Source: Candidatus Melainabacteria bacterium (GTDB taxonomy: Bacteria > Cyanobacteriota > Vampirovibrionia > Obscuribacterales > Obscuribacteraceae). From it: a DNA stretch of 64,000 nucleotides. The stretch lies in contig QKMZ01000003.1 of NCBI GenBank assembly GCA_003242885.1, forward strand, positions 682,001 through 746,000. Direction: 5' to 3'. Below, piece after piece: positions 18,513-27,728 of this stretch. Within the stretch, counting starts at the first letter, position 1. Every line of letters starts with the position of its first letter. The notes below the pieces were generated by a model. It searched no databases and was not told the DNA's origin. It worked only from the letters and a program-made list of their open reading frames with translations. A program made the position numbers and the translations under genes.

Positions 18513-19868
18513 ATGTTCAAGCGAGTCGCATGTCTTCTGGCGTCACTCTCCATATCCCTGGGCGGCGTTTCACTGCAGCCAGCTCAAGCGGCACCGGCGG
18601 CGAAAGCTCCCGGAGCTCCAGCTCAAGGAATGGCTCCCGCCAAGGTTGAGCCCAAAGAAGATTCAGTCGAGAAAATCATCGAAGCTTCTAAAAAGACAAA
18701 CATTCTCAACCTGACCGGTCGCGTGTTGACGATGAAAGAAGTCAACCTCATGTCGCAACAGACCGGCTTGAAAACACTTGTTCTCTCCGGCAGCAATCTT
18801 ACTGACGTTGAAGGTGGCGTAATCGGCAAAATGACCGGACTGCGAGATCTCGTCCTCAGCAATACAAAAATGGGCGACGACGTATTGTCGAAGATTCAGA
18901 ATTTGAAACTTTCTCGCATCGATCTTTCAAAATCGCAAGTCACCGACAAAGGGCTGGCGTCTCTTGGAAAAATCGAAACGCTTGAACAAATTTCGCTAAA
19001 CGACACAGATGTAACCGACAAAGGACTGGCTAGTCTAGCCGCTCTGCGCAAACTCAAAACGCTGAATCTGAACCAAACCAAAATTACAGAAGACGGACTG
19101 AAACAACTTTCTTCTTACAGCGCGCTCGACAATTTGGCTCTCGAAGACACCGAAGTCACCGGCGCAACCTTCGATACTGTGCCGTCCTTCCGCTTCTTGA
19201 TCGGTCTTGATCTGGGTGGAACAAAAGTCAGCGATGCGACAATCGCCAAAGTAATGACGGCATCAAATTTGGTGTCACTGAATTTGGCGAAAACCAAAGT
19301 TTCCGATACCGGAATTCCATCGCTTCAGAAATTAAAAAACTTAAGAGAGCTCTCCCTGGCTTCGACCAGCGTCACAGACAAAGGCATTGCTGCACTGAAG
19401 AATTTGCGCCTGCGCACACTTGATATAAGTGGAACAAAAATTTCGAACAAAGCGCTGGCGACTTTTAAATCAGCACCAGTCCTTTCCATTTTGAATCTCG
19501 GAAAAACTTCGATCACGGACGAAGGCTTAGCGGCCCTCGCTCAAGCACCTGCTTTGACCGAACTCTATATTCCCGACACGAAAATCGGTGATGCCGGGCT
19601 GAAGACGATCAGCACATTCCCAAAGTTGGAGAGCTTGGATATCAGCGATACCAGCATTACTGATTCCGGCTGCAAGTCTCTCTCTCAGATGAAGGGATTG
19701 CGCTACGTGAGAGCTTCCGGCACGGCAATTACAAAGGCAGGGCTCAACTCTATCATGCGTATTTCAGCGCTGGCTCGCGTGGATGCAGATCGCTGCAAGG
19801 GCGTCAAGAAAGAAGACATGCAACAAGTTCAGAAAGACCACCCGGGCTCGCTAATCACTGGTGGTTAA
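18513..19868 (+). CDS. Secreted leucine-rich-repeat protein
   Basis: 451 residues from the ATG at 18513. A Sec signal peptide (FKRVACLLASLSISLGGVSL, cut after AQA) and an Ala/Pro-rich linker to about residue 45 precede some 15 leucine-rich repeats of 22-24 residues with the pattern LxxLxLxxTxVTDxGLxxL, the cysteine-free relative of the RI/CC type common in planctomycetes and related bacteria. No enzyme domain or sorting signal follows. Probably a periplasmic or surface-exposed binding protein; the ligand is unknown. otsB starts seven bases after the stop. Confidence 0.9.
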   Translation: MFKRVACLLASLSISLGGVSLQPAQAAPAAKAPGAPAQGMAPAKVEPKEDSVEKIIEASKKTNILNLTGRVLTMKEVNLMSQQTGLKTLVLSGSNLTDVEGGVIGKMTGLRDLVLSNTKMGDDVLSKIQNLKLSRIDLSKSQVTDKGLASLGKIETLEQISLNDTDVTDKGLASLAALRKLKTLNLNQTKITEDGLKQLSSYSALDNLALEDTEVTGATFDTVPSFRFLIGLDLGGTKVSDATIAKVMTASNLVSLNLAKTKVSDTGIPSLQKLKNLRELSLASTSVTDKGIAALKNLRLRTLDISGTKISNKALATFKSAPVLSILNLGKTSITDEGLAALAQAPALTELYIPDTKIGDAGLKTISTFPKLESLDISDTSITDSGCKSLSQMKGLRYVRASGTAITKAGLNSIMRISALARVDADRCKGVKKEDMQQVQKDHPGSLITGG

Positions 19869-19875
19869 TCTCGGT

Positions 19876-20685
19876 ATGGAATCCAACCCGGTAGAAGAAA
19901 GGCTCAAACAGCTATTTCATAAGAAAAACTGGCTTCTCGCCTTTGATCGCGATGGCACGCTGGCACCTTTCACAGTAGACCCGGCGGCGTCGAAAGTGCC
20001 ACCGGAAACGGTGAGAGCCTTGAGTGAACTCGCGACCCTTCCCAATGTTCACGTAGCGATTGTCAGCGCTCGCCCAATTCCCTTTCTAAAAAATGACTTC
20101 GGAGATGCTCCACTTACATTAGCGGGCAACTACGGCATGGAAATTCTCTTTGCCGACAGTGAGCAAAGAACGCTCCAGGTTGGGGATCACCATCGTGAAT
20201 CAATAGCCCATTTGCGAAGCAGGTTGGAAAGACTTGTTCCACCTTCGACAAGAGCAATTTTGGAAGATCACGAACTGACTATCTGCTTACATTATCATCT
20301 GACGCCACCAGATTTGATGCCCGAAATCGAAGCAGCGGTACGCGAGGCCTATTTTGAAATCCCTCACTTACGGATAAGAAGACTGCAGACAAGTATAGAA
20401 TTCATGCCGGATTTCGACTGGGATAAAGGTCTCGGGTTGGCGAATGTAGCCGAGCATTTTGGACTAGCGGGCGATGAGGTTAAAGAGACATTCTTTATGT
20501 TTGCCGGCGATTCAGAGGCGGACGAGCCTGGTTTTTCATACGTGCTCAAACGTGGTGGCATTGCCGTAAGAGTCGGAAAACACTGGACTGGAAAGCCAGA
20601 CTACCTGTGCGACAATCCGGACAACACAGGGCATCTGATCGAACGCCTTTTGAAAGTGCGCAAGAAAGACTTGCAAGCGAAATAG
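19876..20685 (+). CDS. otsB: Trehalose-6-phosphate phosphatase
   Basis: HAD-superfamily phosphatase of 269 residues that removes phosphate from trehalose 6-phosphate in the cytoplasm. Motif I is FDRDGTLAPF with nucleophile D24 and acid-base D26; VAIVSARP is motif II; LAGNYGMEIL and FMPDFDWDKG are typical of OtsB; FAGDSEADEPGF is motif IV. A GTG at 19861 in the same frame would add five residues and overlap the LRR gene by 8 bases; neither start has a clear Shine-Dalgarno site. The usual partner synthase is not adjacent: a GT20 gene lies at 56761-58209. If that enzyme makes glucosylglycerol phosphate instead, this phosphatase could still act on a related sugar phosphate. Confidence 0.9.
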   Translation: MESNPVEERLKQLFHKKNWLLAFDRDGTLAPFTVDPAASKVPPETVRALSELATLPNVHVAIVSARPIPFLKNDFGDAPLTLAGNYGMEILFADSEQRTLQVGDHHRESIAHLRSRLERLVPPSTRAILEDHELTICLHYHLTPPDLMPEIEAAVREAYFEIPHLRIRRLQTSIEFMPDFDWDKGLGLANVAEHFGLAGDEVKETFFMFAGDSEADEPGFSYVLKRGGIAVRVGKHWTGKPDYLCDNPDNTGHLIERLLKVRKKDLQAK

Positions 20686-20781
20686 CATCGCCGAAAGAGG
20701 CGCTCGAAACAGTTCCATTGAAGCAGTTTCGCAAAATACTTGGACGCCAGCAATACGCCCTGTTTTATTAGCCTTTTCGAT

Positions 20782-21876
20782 TTAAAGTTTTGCGCCTGAG
20801 AGGAAGAAGGCGCAAAGTATCGCCGCGCATAGAAGCGCCTGAGCCAGCCAGAACATTGAGACTACGCTAGCCTCACCAGTATTGCGTTCTGCCATCACAG
20901 CCTCGAAGTGGTGATGAAGTGGCGCCATTCTAAAAATGCGTTTGCCTTCACCTGGAAGCTTGTGCGTGAGCTTATGCCATGCCACCATAATTGGTAGCAT
21001 CGGTTTATCCGGTTTGAACTCTTTGGTCAGTTTGAAATAGCTGACTTGCATCATTACCGAGACTGTTTCTGCGATATAGATTAAAGAGAGCGGGACAAAC
21101 CAGAGAATCAGCCCGCCACTCATAACGAGCGCACCCATTAAGCCCCCGAGAAAGAGACTGCCGGTGTCTCCCATAAACACTTTTGCGGGGTTTTTATTGA
21201 ACACGAGGAACGCCGCCAGCCCACCGGCTGCTGCAGCGGCGATGGCAGCATTTGCATACTGTCCGGTTACAAGCAAAATCACAGCCATTGTGGCGAACGC
21301 CAGGAAGCAGGTGCCACCAGCCAAACCGTCCATGCCGTCATGCAAATTAATAGCGTTGGTTGTTGCCGCCATGATGAACATTGAGGCGCCGATAAATGCC
21401 CAGAGCGGCAGAGCGAACGAGTAAATCGAACCATCGGGCGAAGGCAGGAGTATCACTTTGCCGGCATCGGTTCCGAACACCCAGAGACCAAGCGCCAATC
21501 CAAACCCCAACGAAAATTCAACAGCCAAACGCAGTTTCCCGGAAATACCCTTATTGCTCTTGCTCGTTACTTTGCCGTAATCGTCAGCAAATCCGAGCAG
21601 CGCGCAGGCACCAGCAGCTCCAAGAATCATAAGAGAAGTCCAGGGAGCCTTTCCGGCAATAATCAAAGACGGGATTATGCCGATAAAGATTGCAAAAATA
21701 AAGCCCAAACCGCCCATAGTTGGGGTTTTTGCCTTAGCGGCGTGGCTCTTGGGACCTTCTTCTCGCAAGTACTGCTCGACTTGCTTGGACTTGAGCCACT
21801 TTATATAGAAGGGAAATACGCACAGCCCGACTGCTAAGGACGCGAAAAACGGAACAATAACGCTCGGTTCTTTCAT
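20782..21876 (-). CDS. mraY: Phospho-N-acetylmuramoyl-pentapeptide-transferase
   Basis: MraY makes lipid I by moving phospho-MurNAc-pentapeptide from UDP onto undecaprenyl phosphate. Ten hydrophobic spans fit the family. Signature blocks are FADDYGKVTSKSNKGISGK, INLHDGMDGLAGG, VFMGDTGSLFLGG and MAPLHHHFE. The start is taken as ATG 21876 (MKEPSVIVPF); a TTG at 21924 would add 16 residues. At 364 residues the length is normal. It stands alone here, not in a dcw cluster. Confidence 0.95.
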   Translation of the reverse strand: MKEPSVIVPFFASLAVGLCVFPFYIKWLKSKQVEQYLREEGPKSHAAKAKTPTMGGLGFIFAIFIGIIPSLIIAGKAPWTSLMILGAAGACALLGFADDYGKVTSKSNKGISGKLRLAVEFSLGFGLALGLWVFGTDAGKVILLPSPDGSIYSFALPLWAFIGASMFIMAATTNAINLHDGMDGLAGGTCFLAFATMAVILLVTGQYANAAIAAAAAGGLAAFLVFNKNPAKVFMGDTGSLFLGGLMGALVMSGGLILWFVPLSLIYIAETVSVMMQVSYFKLTKEFKPDKPMLPIMVAWHKLTHKLPGEGKRIFRMAPLHHHFEAVMAERNTGEASVVSMFWLAQALLCAAILCAFFLSGAKL

Positions 21877-22011
21877 GTGAGTCAGGATTGCTTCAGGCAA
21901 GGTAGAAATCCGCAGGTAGACCAATCAGGCAACTGTTTCTTTCAAACGCAGACTGAGTAAGTCAGCTTGCGCTTCCTTAATTTAAGCACTTGCAGCGTTA
22001 ATTCTAGAAGG

Positions 22012-22530
22012 CTAATCCAGATAAAACGATGTAATAATCTTGCGATTTTCTTTTGCGTAACTGACCGACTCGAGCAGCGTGTGGCTCGTGTGATAGAGGA
22101 AGCATATAACTTGCTGGCTGCGGTCGATAATTTCGTGGTTGCAGATTTTGGAAGCTTCAGCAAGCGTCATGGTGCGGCGGTCCGGATACTCGGTGATGTG
22201 AGTTATACCGGTGAGCAGGTCCTGCACTTCGCTGGGCTGCTGAGCAATGGTCTGCGGCAAAATTATGTCAAGGCGGTCAGGATTAGCGCGCTTGGCGCCG
22301 CGGATAACGGCCATGTTGGTTCCGTTGGCACCACCACTGGTGACGACCTGGTTGCCGGAAAGGACCAGCGCGTAGGTCAACATTTCGACCAGTTGTTGGT
22401 GGGTAAGAGTCAGGTTTCTGGTGCCGATGATTGCGACTTTCTTCGGACCGCCCTGCTGAATTAGTAAAAGCTCCTGCGCTAACTCATCGACGGAAGGGAG
22501 AGTTGCGGAGGTCGATTCAGGTGAAGGCAT
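22012..22530 (-). CDS. Small DprA/Smf-like Rossmann protein (cyanobacterial type)
   Basis: 172 residues corresponding to the Rossmann core of DprA, the protein that loads RecA on incoming single-stranded DNA, without the SAM-like and winged-helix ends of full DprA. Visible blocks are KKVAIIGTRNLTLTHQQLVE, VVTSGGANGTNMAVIRGA and LDIILPQTI, then NHEIIDRSQQVICFLYHTSHTLLES. Proteins of this size and layout, named DNA recombination-mediator protein A, are widespread in cyanobacteria, which is part of my reason for the lineage guess. Whether it binds DNA or a nucleotide-sugar ligand like LOG proteins is not clear. Confidence 0.8.
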   Translation of the reverse strand: MPSPESTSATLPSVDELAQELLLIQQGGPKKVAIIGTRNLTLTHQQLVEMLTYALVLSGNQVVTSGGANGTNMAVIRGAKRANPDRLDIILPQTIAQQPSEVQDLLTGITHITEYPDRRTMTLAEASKICNHEIIDRSQQVICFLYHTSHTLLESVSYAKENRKIITSFYLD

Positions 22531-22843
22531 CGCGTATATCCGTTGGGGTTATCCGAGTTGTTAGTACCAAGAATTTATCTTGTCGATTGCAGAACCAAGA
22601 TTACCGGTCTGTCGTCAAAATTGCTGAATTCGGGGATTTGGGCGGAAGTGCAGTTTACAAATTATAATCAACACTTAGGCGCTGTCCCGTTAGGCTTTTA
22701 TCTCTGATTCTTCTGCAAACTTGTTAAACCGCTCGGAAACGAGACGATTTGCGGTTTGAAGCCGACCAAGCAAAATCTTGGAAAAGCCGGTTGGAATCAT
22801 AGCATAATTGCACTTGAGACAATGTCATGAGGCACAAGTAGGC
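22531..22843. other. Divergent intergenic region between the DprA-like and helicase genes
   Basis: About 310 bases with promoters expected in both directions. TATAAT occurs on the plus strand at 22663-22668, and the overlapping ATTATA gives a minus-strand TATAAT at 22666-22661. Minus-35 boxes are weak on both strands. No coding frame or RNA gene seen. Confidence 0.4.
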
Positions 22844-25546
22844 ATGGTACTGGGATCTGAATTAGAAATGCAAACTGGCTCTACACCTGAACAATCGGAA
22901 TACAGATCTGACAGCGAATTGCTGAAGAATCTGAACCCCCAACAGGCCGAGGCGGTCACCGCCGGGTGGGGTCCATGCCTGGTCATCGCCGGCGCAGGCT
23001 CGGGCAAGACCACGGTCTTAACTCGACGCATCGCTTATCTGATTTCTGAGATGAATCAGGAAGCCGAGACTATCCTGGCAGTTACCTTTACGAACAAAGC
23101 TGCTCAGGAGATGAAGAACCGTATCGAGAAGATTGTCGGTTGGCAGACGGCTAGAAAGACTGTAATTGGTACGTTCCACAGCATTTGCGCCCGCCTGCTT
23201 CGCTACGACATCGAGGAATACACTACTCCCGAGGGTCATAAGCTCAAGAGCAACTTCGTTATTTATGATGAAACCGACTCTCTGAGCCTGATGAAAGGAG
23301 TCATCTCGCGTTTGAACTTGGACGAAAAGGTCTTTGTGCCTCGTGAAATGCGCTACGCGATTTCGGCTTTAAAAAACGACGGCTTCACTGCACAACTTTA
23401 TGCACAGGAAGCTAAGAGCTACAGAGAAAGCCGCTTGTCGGAAATCTTTCTTGCGTATCAAGCGGACCTGGCGCGCAACAACGCCATGGATTTTGATGAT
23501 CTAATTCTTACTTTTACACAGGTTTTGAAAACTTGCCCTGGCGTGCGCAATCGCCATCACTATCGATTCCGTCACATCCTTGTAGACGAATTTCAGGATA
23601 CAAACAGAGCGCAGTTCGATTTGATTCGCATGCTTGCAGAACCGGCCGAGGAAGTTCTGGGACAAGATCCTTGGACGGAGCGCACTTTAATGGTGGTCGG
23701 CGACGTCGACCAATCCATTTACTCCTGGCGCAAAGCCGACTACAAAATCATGCTCAGCTTCCAGAACGACTTTAAGCCGGCACGCTTGATCAAACTTGAA
23801 GAAAACTATCGCTCTACGGCAACAATTTTGGATGTAGCAAACAGCATCATCTCCAACAACTCTGAGCGTATCGACAAAGTACTTCGTTGCAACAGAGACA
23901 AGGGCGGGAAGGTGCAATGCTTCGAAGCGCAGGATGAGATCGACGAAGCATATTACATTGTCGAAGAGCTGAAGCGACTTACTGCTCGCGGACGCACACT
24001 CAAAGACTGCGTACTTTTATACAGAACCAACGCTCAGTCACGAGCGCTTGAAGAAGTTTTGGTCCGCAACCATATTCAGTACACCATCGTTGGTGGCACT
24101 CGATTCTACGAAAGACAAGAAATCAAAGACGTTCTCGGGTATTTAAAACTCATCTACAATCCCGCTGATGGTCAGTCTTTCAATCGAGTCATCAATGTCC
24201 CGAGAAGAGGTCTGGGTAAAACAACTCTCGACCGCGTCAATCAGTACGCGATTGAAAGTGGCATCAGCCCGATTCAGGCTTGCCTCGAAGCAGAGACGAT
24301 TCGCGACATTGCGGGCAAGACAGGAAAATCGCTCAAAGAATTCGGCGAAATGGTCAATCGCTGGCACATGCTCTCGAAGAGCATTCCAGTCTCTCAACTT
24401 CTCGACACGCTCCTTAAAGAGACAAAGTACATCGACAAGCTGCAGGAAGATGCAAATTCGAGCAAAGACGAACTTGCGCTCGGCAGAATTGAAAACGTTC
24501 GAGAATTGATTGCAGTGGCGCAAGAATTCGAAAAGTCTGCGGATGAGCCGGATCTCGACTCTTTCCTCACACGCATTTCATTGGTCAGCGATCTCGATGC
24601 AGTGCGCGAAGGTGAAGACTCAGTTACGTTGATGACACTGCACGCGGCAAAAGGATTGGAATTCCCGGTCGTTTTTCTTTCCGGCTTGGAAGAAGGTCTT
24701 TTCCCGCACATGCGCTCGCTTGACTCCGAAACAGCAATGGAAGAAGAAAGGCGGCTTATGTATGTAGGCGTCACCCGCGCAGAAGATTCTCTCTATCTGA
24801 CGCTGGCTCGCAAACGCATGATCTTGGGGCGCGGACCTGCTGGCGGTTCTGGATTTACTTCCAATTACACTGTTCCAAGTCGTTTTCTGCGCGAAATCAC
24901 TCCGGGACTCTTGGCTGGATACTATCCACCTCCTGCCGGCGAACGCAGACAAGAAATTGAACAAGACGACCCCTTCGTGCAAGGTGGCGGATGGGGACAA
25001 GCTCCGTCACGCGGCGGCGGATACCAAAACAACAATAACTACGGTGGTGGCAATTCACGACCTAACAATTACGGTGGTGGCGGTAATTATGGCGGCGGCA
25101 ATTCGCGCCCTACCAATTACGGAAGTGGTGGTAATTCCCGTCCGACAAATTACGGAAGCAGTGGCAATTCACGCCCGACAAATTACACAAGCAGCGGCAA
25201 TTCGCGACCGACCAACTACGGTGGCGGAGGCTACGGCTCCAATAATTCTTATGGCGGCGGAGCGCAAAGAAGCGGCTCTTCGCAGCCTCCGGCAAAACCA
25301 CGCGCCATGCGCATGGATCCGAATGCTCAGCCGCCAGCCAAAACACAGCATTCAAAGGAAAACAGCGCACCTGTTTCTTTCGAGCGCTTGGCTGTGGGCG
25401 ACAAAGTCCAACACGCCAAATTTGGAATCGGGACAGTTGTTCAAGTCATCGGAGATCAAGACAAAGAGCTTTACAACGTCGAATTCGACGAAGCAGGCCG
25501 CCGTCTTCTTGACCCGAGATTCGCAAAACTGATCAAGACCACCTAG
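22844..25546 (+). CDS. pcrA: UvrD/PcrA-type superfamily 1 DNA helicase
   Basis: 900-residue ATP-dependent 3'-5' helicase for repair and replication-conflict resolution. Motif I AGAGSGKTTVL, Ia AVTFTNKAAQEMKNR, II LVDEFQDTN, III VVGDVDQSIYSWRKADY, IV LEENYRST, V VTLMTLHAAKGLEFPVVF and VI EERRLMYVGVTRAE are intact. After the motor (to about 690) comes a Gly/Asn-rich tail (about 715-815) with tandem 11-residue repeats, then a C-terminal domain (about 845-895, VGDKVQHAKFGIGTVV) like the Tudor-type RNA-polymerase-binding end of PcrA. ATG 22844 is used; TTG 22808 and ATG 22868 are alternatives. Confidence 0.93.
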   Translation: MVLGSELEMQTGSTPEQSEYRSDSELLKNLNPQQAEAVTAGWGPCLVIAGAGSGKTTVLTRRIAYLISEMNQEAETILAVTFTNKAAQEMKNRIEKIVGWQTARKTVIGTFHSICARLLRYDIEEYTTPEGHKLKSNFVIYDETDSLSLMKGVISRLNLDEKVFVPREMRYAISALKNDGFTAQLYAQEAKSYRESRLSEIFLAYQADLARNNAMDFDDLILTFTQVLKTCPGVRNRHHYRFRHILVDEFQDTNRAQFDLIRMLAEPAEEVLGQDPWTERTLMVVGDVDQSIYSWRKADYKIMLSFQNDFKPARLIKLEENYRSTATILDVANSIISNNSERIDKVLRCNRDKGGKVQCFEAQDEIDEAYYIVEELKRLTARGRTLKDCVLLYRTNAQSRALEEVLVRNHIQYTIVGGTRFYERQEIKDVLGYLKLIYNPADGQSFNRVINVPRRGLGKTTLDRVNQYAIESGISPIQACLEAETIRDIAGKTGKSLKEFGEMVNRWHMLSKSIPVSQLLDTLLKETKYIDKLQEDANSSKDELALGRIENVRELIAVAQEFEKSADEPDLDSFLTRISLVSDLDAVREGEDSVTLMTLHAAKGLEFPVVFLSGLEEGLFPHMRSLDSETAMEEERRLMYVGVTRAEDSLYLTLARKRMILGRGPAGGSGFTSNYTVPSRFLREITPGLLAGYYPPPAGERRQEIEQDDPFVQGGGWGQAPSRGGGYQNNNNYGGGNSRPNNYGGGGNYGGGNSRPTNYGSGGNSRPTNYGSSGNSRPTNYTSSGNSRPTNYGGGGYGSNNSYGGGAQRSGSSQPPAKPRAMRMDPNAQPPAKTQHSKENSAPVSFERLAVGDKVQHAKFGIGTVVQVIGDQDKELYNVEFDEAGRRLLDPRFAKLIKTT
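25049..25228 (+). repeat. 33-bp tandem repeat inside the helicase tail
   Basis: Four contiguous imperfect 33-base units start at 25097, 25130, 25163 and 25196, and a fifth lies apart at 25049. Each encodes an 11-residue unit of the type GNSRPTNYGSS. Differences are mostly at third codon positions, so the protein repeat is under selection or recently expanded in frame. Confidence 0.85.
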
Positions 25547-25610
25547 TAGCACTGACATCTAAAAGGCAAACAGGCTCCTAAAATGGGGCCTTACAGTTAT
25601 TGGCTGAAAC

Positions 25611-25628
25611 CGAATCGTTATCGATTCG
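25611..25628. other. Perfect hairpin next to a duplicated 22-mer
   Basis: CGAATCG (25611-25617), TTAT loop and CGATTCG (25622-25628) form a perfect 7-bp stem between the helicase and ndk. Directly after it, 25629-25650 repeats exactly 22 bases found inside the GT9 gene at 13111-13132. No T-run follows, so it is not a standard terminator. A second weaker hairpin (AGGCTCC/GGGGCCT) lies at 25572-25591. Confidence 0.5.
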
Positions 25629-25815
25629 CTGTTTTGGATCTATTGAAGCGGGGAAATTTTTCTGCCCGATTTCTCGTGACAACCAAAGATTAGGCGAAAT
25701 TTTTCGGTGCTTTGTTAACTTCACTGGATGAGTTAGGGCAACTCTGGGATCAGATCTAATAGGATGGTTTGCCATATTGGCCGGGAGAGCGAGTGTCTTC
25801 CCGACAGGTCTTATC

Positions 25816-25821
25816 AAGGAG
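25816..25821 (+). promoter_or_regulatory. Shine-Dalgarno site fixing the ndk start
   Basis: AAGGAG, seven bases before GTG 25829. It selects the GTG over an in-frame codon at 25769 that would add 20 residues unrelated to the family. Confidence 0.85.
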
Positions 25822-25828
25822 TTTTCAG

Positions 25829-26284
25829 GTGGCAACAGAACGTACATTTGTGGCAGTGAAGCCGGACGGTGTCGAGCGTGTTTTGATCGGCGAAGTTGTC
25901 GGACGCTTTGAAAAGCGTGGATTGAAGATCATCGGCATGAAATTCATGAAGGTCACCAAAGAGATGGCCGAGCAGCACTATGGTGAGCATAAAGGAAAAC
26001 CGTTTTACGATGGTTTGGTCAGCTACATCACCTCTGGTCCAATCGTTGCGATGGCGCTTGAAGGCAAAAACGCAGTTGCCCTCGCCCGTCAAACAATCGG
26101 TGCTACCAAGCCCGGAGATGCCGCCCCAGGAACCATCCGCGGCGACCTGGCTGTCGAAATCGGCCGTAATATCGTCCACGGCTCGGACAGCCCGGAAAAC
26201 GGTCAACGTGAAATCGGAATCTTCTTCAAGCCAGAAGAGCTTGTTGAATGGACCGGCAGCTTGAACAAGTGGATCTGGGAATAA
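25829..26284 (+). CDS. ndk: Nucleoside diphosphate kinase
   Basis: Ndk exchanges the gamma-phosphate between nucleoside triphosphates and diphosphates through a phosphohistidine. The sequence begins VATERTFVAVKPDGVERVLIG, and the catalytic H117 lies in GRNIVHGSDSPENG. At 151 residues the length is exactly that of the family. GTG start chosen from the Shine-Dalgarno position. A strong terminator follows, so it is monocistronic. Confidence 0.97.
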   Translation: MATERTFVAVKPDGVERVLIGEVVGRFEKRGLKIIGMKFMKVTKEMAEQHYGEHKGKPFYDGLVSYITSGPIVAMALEGKNAVALARQTIGATKPGDAAPGTIRGDLAVEIGRNIVHGSDSPENGQREIGIFFKPEELVEWTGSLNKWIWE

Positions 26285-26323
26285 GCCCAGTCAGACTATT
26301 CGAGGTTCTAGAATTCAAAGAAA

Positions 26324-26351
26324 GGGGTCGCAGGAATGCGGTCCCTTTTTT
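26324..26351 (+). terminator. Rho-independent terminator of ndk
   Basis: A 9-bp stem with two G-U pairs (26324-26332 with 26337-26345), a GGAA tetraloop and a run of six T. Confidence 0.88.
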
Positions 26352-26382
26352 GCATTCTATATATGTATGTCCCTGGGAAACT

Positions 26383-27492
26383 CTATGCGTTTTCGACGGC
26401 TTTCATCGATTTGTCGAAAATCGCATCGGGACTCAATTCTTTCAAGCAAGCGAGGGTCGCAATCTTACAAGTAGAGGAGAAGCAAGGCTGGCAGTCCAAG
26501 TCCGTGGAAACAGTCGAACAATGCGTACCAAAAGGGCCATTCCGACCGATCGGGGTGCTTCCGTAGACTCCAACAATTGCCGGTCCCGAAATCGCAGCAG
26601 CAAGATGTAGCGGACCCGTATCTCCACCAACCACAAGCCGAGCGCGCGAGAACAATGCCATCAAATCAACAAGCGTGGTTCTGCCAGTAATGTCTATAAG
26701 ATTGGCTCCTGGAGCATTTTTACGCACACTTTCTGCAAGTTCTTTATTAGCCAGCGCTTCGCCTTTTCCACCTATCAAGGCAACTCGATAGCCCTTCACA
26801 GCAAACTTTTCAGCCAGTGCCGCCCATGATGGCATCGGCCAAAGTTTCGTAACCCAAGTGGTGCCTGGAATTAGCACCACCAGAGGTGCGTGCTGAGAGC
26901 CTGAAATGCCATGAGCAGCCTGTTCTTCGGCAAAGTGCTTTTCAATTTTCTGAATGGACGAATCATTTATAGAAGGAAGGACAAATTTGGCAGCTGATAC
27001 CAGAGCCTGATCATCGCTAACATCGACCTTCTTTCCGGTGATTGAGTTTGCCAAAGCGTTGGCAAGTCGCATGTTGTGCAGGACTACGTGCTCATCAAAA
27101 GAATAATAGTCACCAGTCTTGATGCGATCTGTGTACATAAGTGGTGCCATCTCACGCGCATCTGCGAATCCAAAAATTTTGCGGGCGCCAGAGCCGCGGC
27201 AAATCGCAGCACTCTTGAAAAGACCTTGCAAATCGATAGCGTAGTCATACTTCGTCCGCTTCAATTCGCCGGCAAAAGCCTTGATGGCATTGGCAGAGAG
27301 GGACTTGAACTTCTTCTTCTCGAAAACGACGACGTTTTCAACGAGAGGATTTCCCAGGAGCAAATCCTTAGACAAGGGTTCGACCACCCAGGTAATTTTC
27401 GCCTGAGGAACACGTTGTTTTAGCAAACTAATGGCCGGCAAACTGTGAACAACATCACCGATCGCGCTCAGTTTTACTACCAGGACTTCCAT
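26383..27492 (-). CDS. ADP-heptose-LPS heptosyltransferase (GT9, WaaC-like)
   Basis: 369-residue GT-B enzyme that adds heptose to lipopolysaccharide core at the cytoplasmic face. MEVLVVKLSAIGDVVHSLPA is the classical heptosyltransferase N-terminus; VVLIPGTTWVTKLWP and RARLVVGGDTGPLHLAAAI form the ADP-heptose site. The C-terminal cysteine motif CQPCFSSTCKI is a frequent feature of WaaC/WaaF-type proteins. Together with the GT9 at 11967 it implies an LPS-like outer leaflet. The acceptor cannot be told from sequence. Confidence 0.92.
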   Translation of the reverse strand: MEVLVVKLSAIGDVVHSLPAISLLKQRVPQAKITWVVEPLSKDLLLGNPLVENVVVFEKKKFKSLSANAIKAFAGELKRTKYDYAIDLQGLFKSAAICRGSGARKIFGFADAREMAPLMYTDRIKTGDYYSFDEHVVLHNMRLANALANSITGKKVDVSDDQALVSAAKFVLPSINDSSIQKIEKHFAEEQAAHGISGSQHAPLVVLIPGTTWVTKLWPMPSWAALAEKFAVKGYRVALIGGKGEALANKELAESVRKNAPGANLIDITGRTTLVDLMALFSRARLVVGGDTGPLHLAAAISGPAIVGVYGSTPIGRNGPFGTHCSTVSTDLDCQPCFSSTCKIATLACLKELSPDAIFDKSMKAVENA

Positions 27493-27728
27493 ATCGCACC
27501 AAAGATTCTTTCCGGTGGATCATACACTGCCGCAAGAATGGAAACCCGATCCGCTCTTGGCTACCACCTGAATGATTTAGCCTGTCGGACTTCCAGAACA
27601 AAAGACCGACCGGTCGGAAACAGATCCGTTCGATTCATTCACCTGTCACTTTCTAGCCTGTGCGAGGTTTGCTTATCGGATTTGGCATCGAAATCGATTG
27701 CCGACAAGTCGTTTATGTCACCTCGCCC

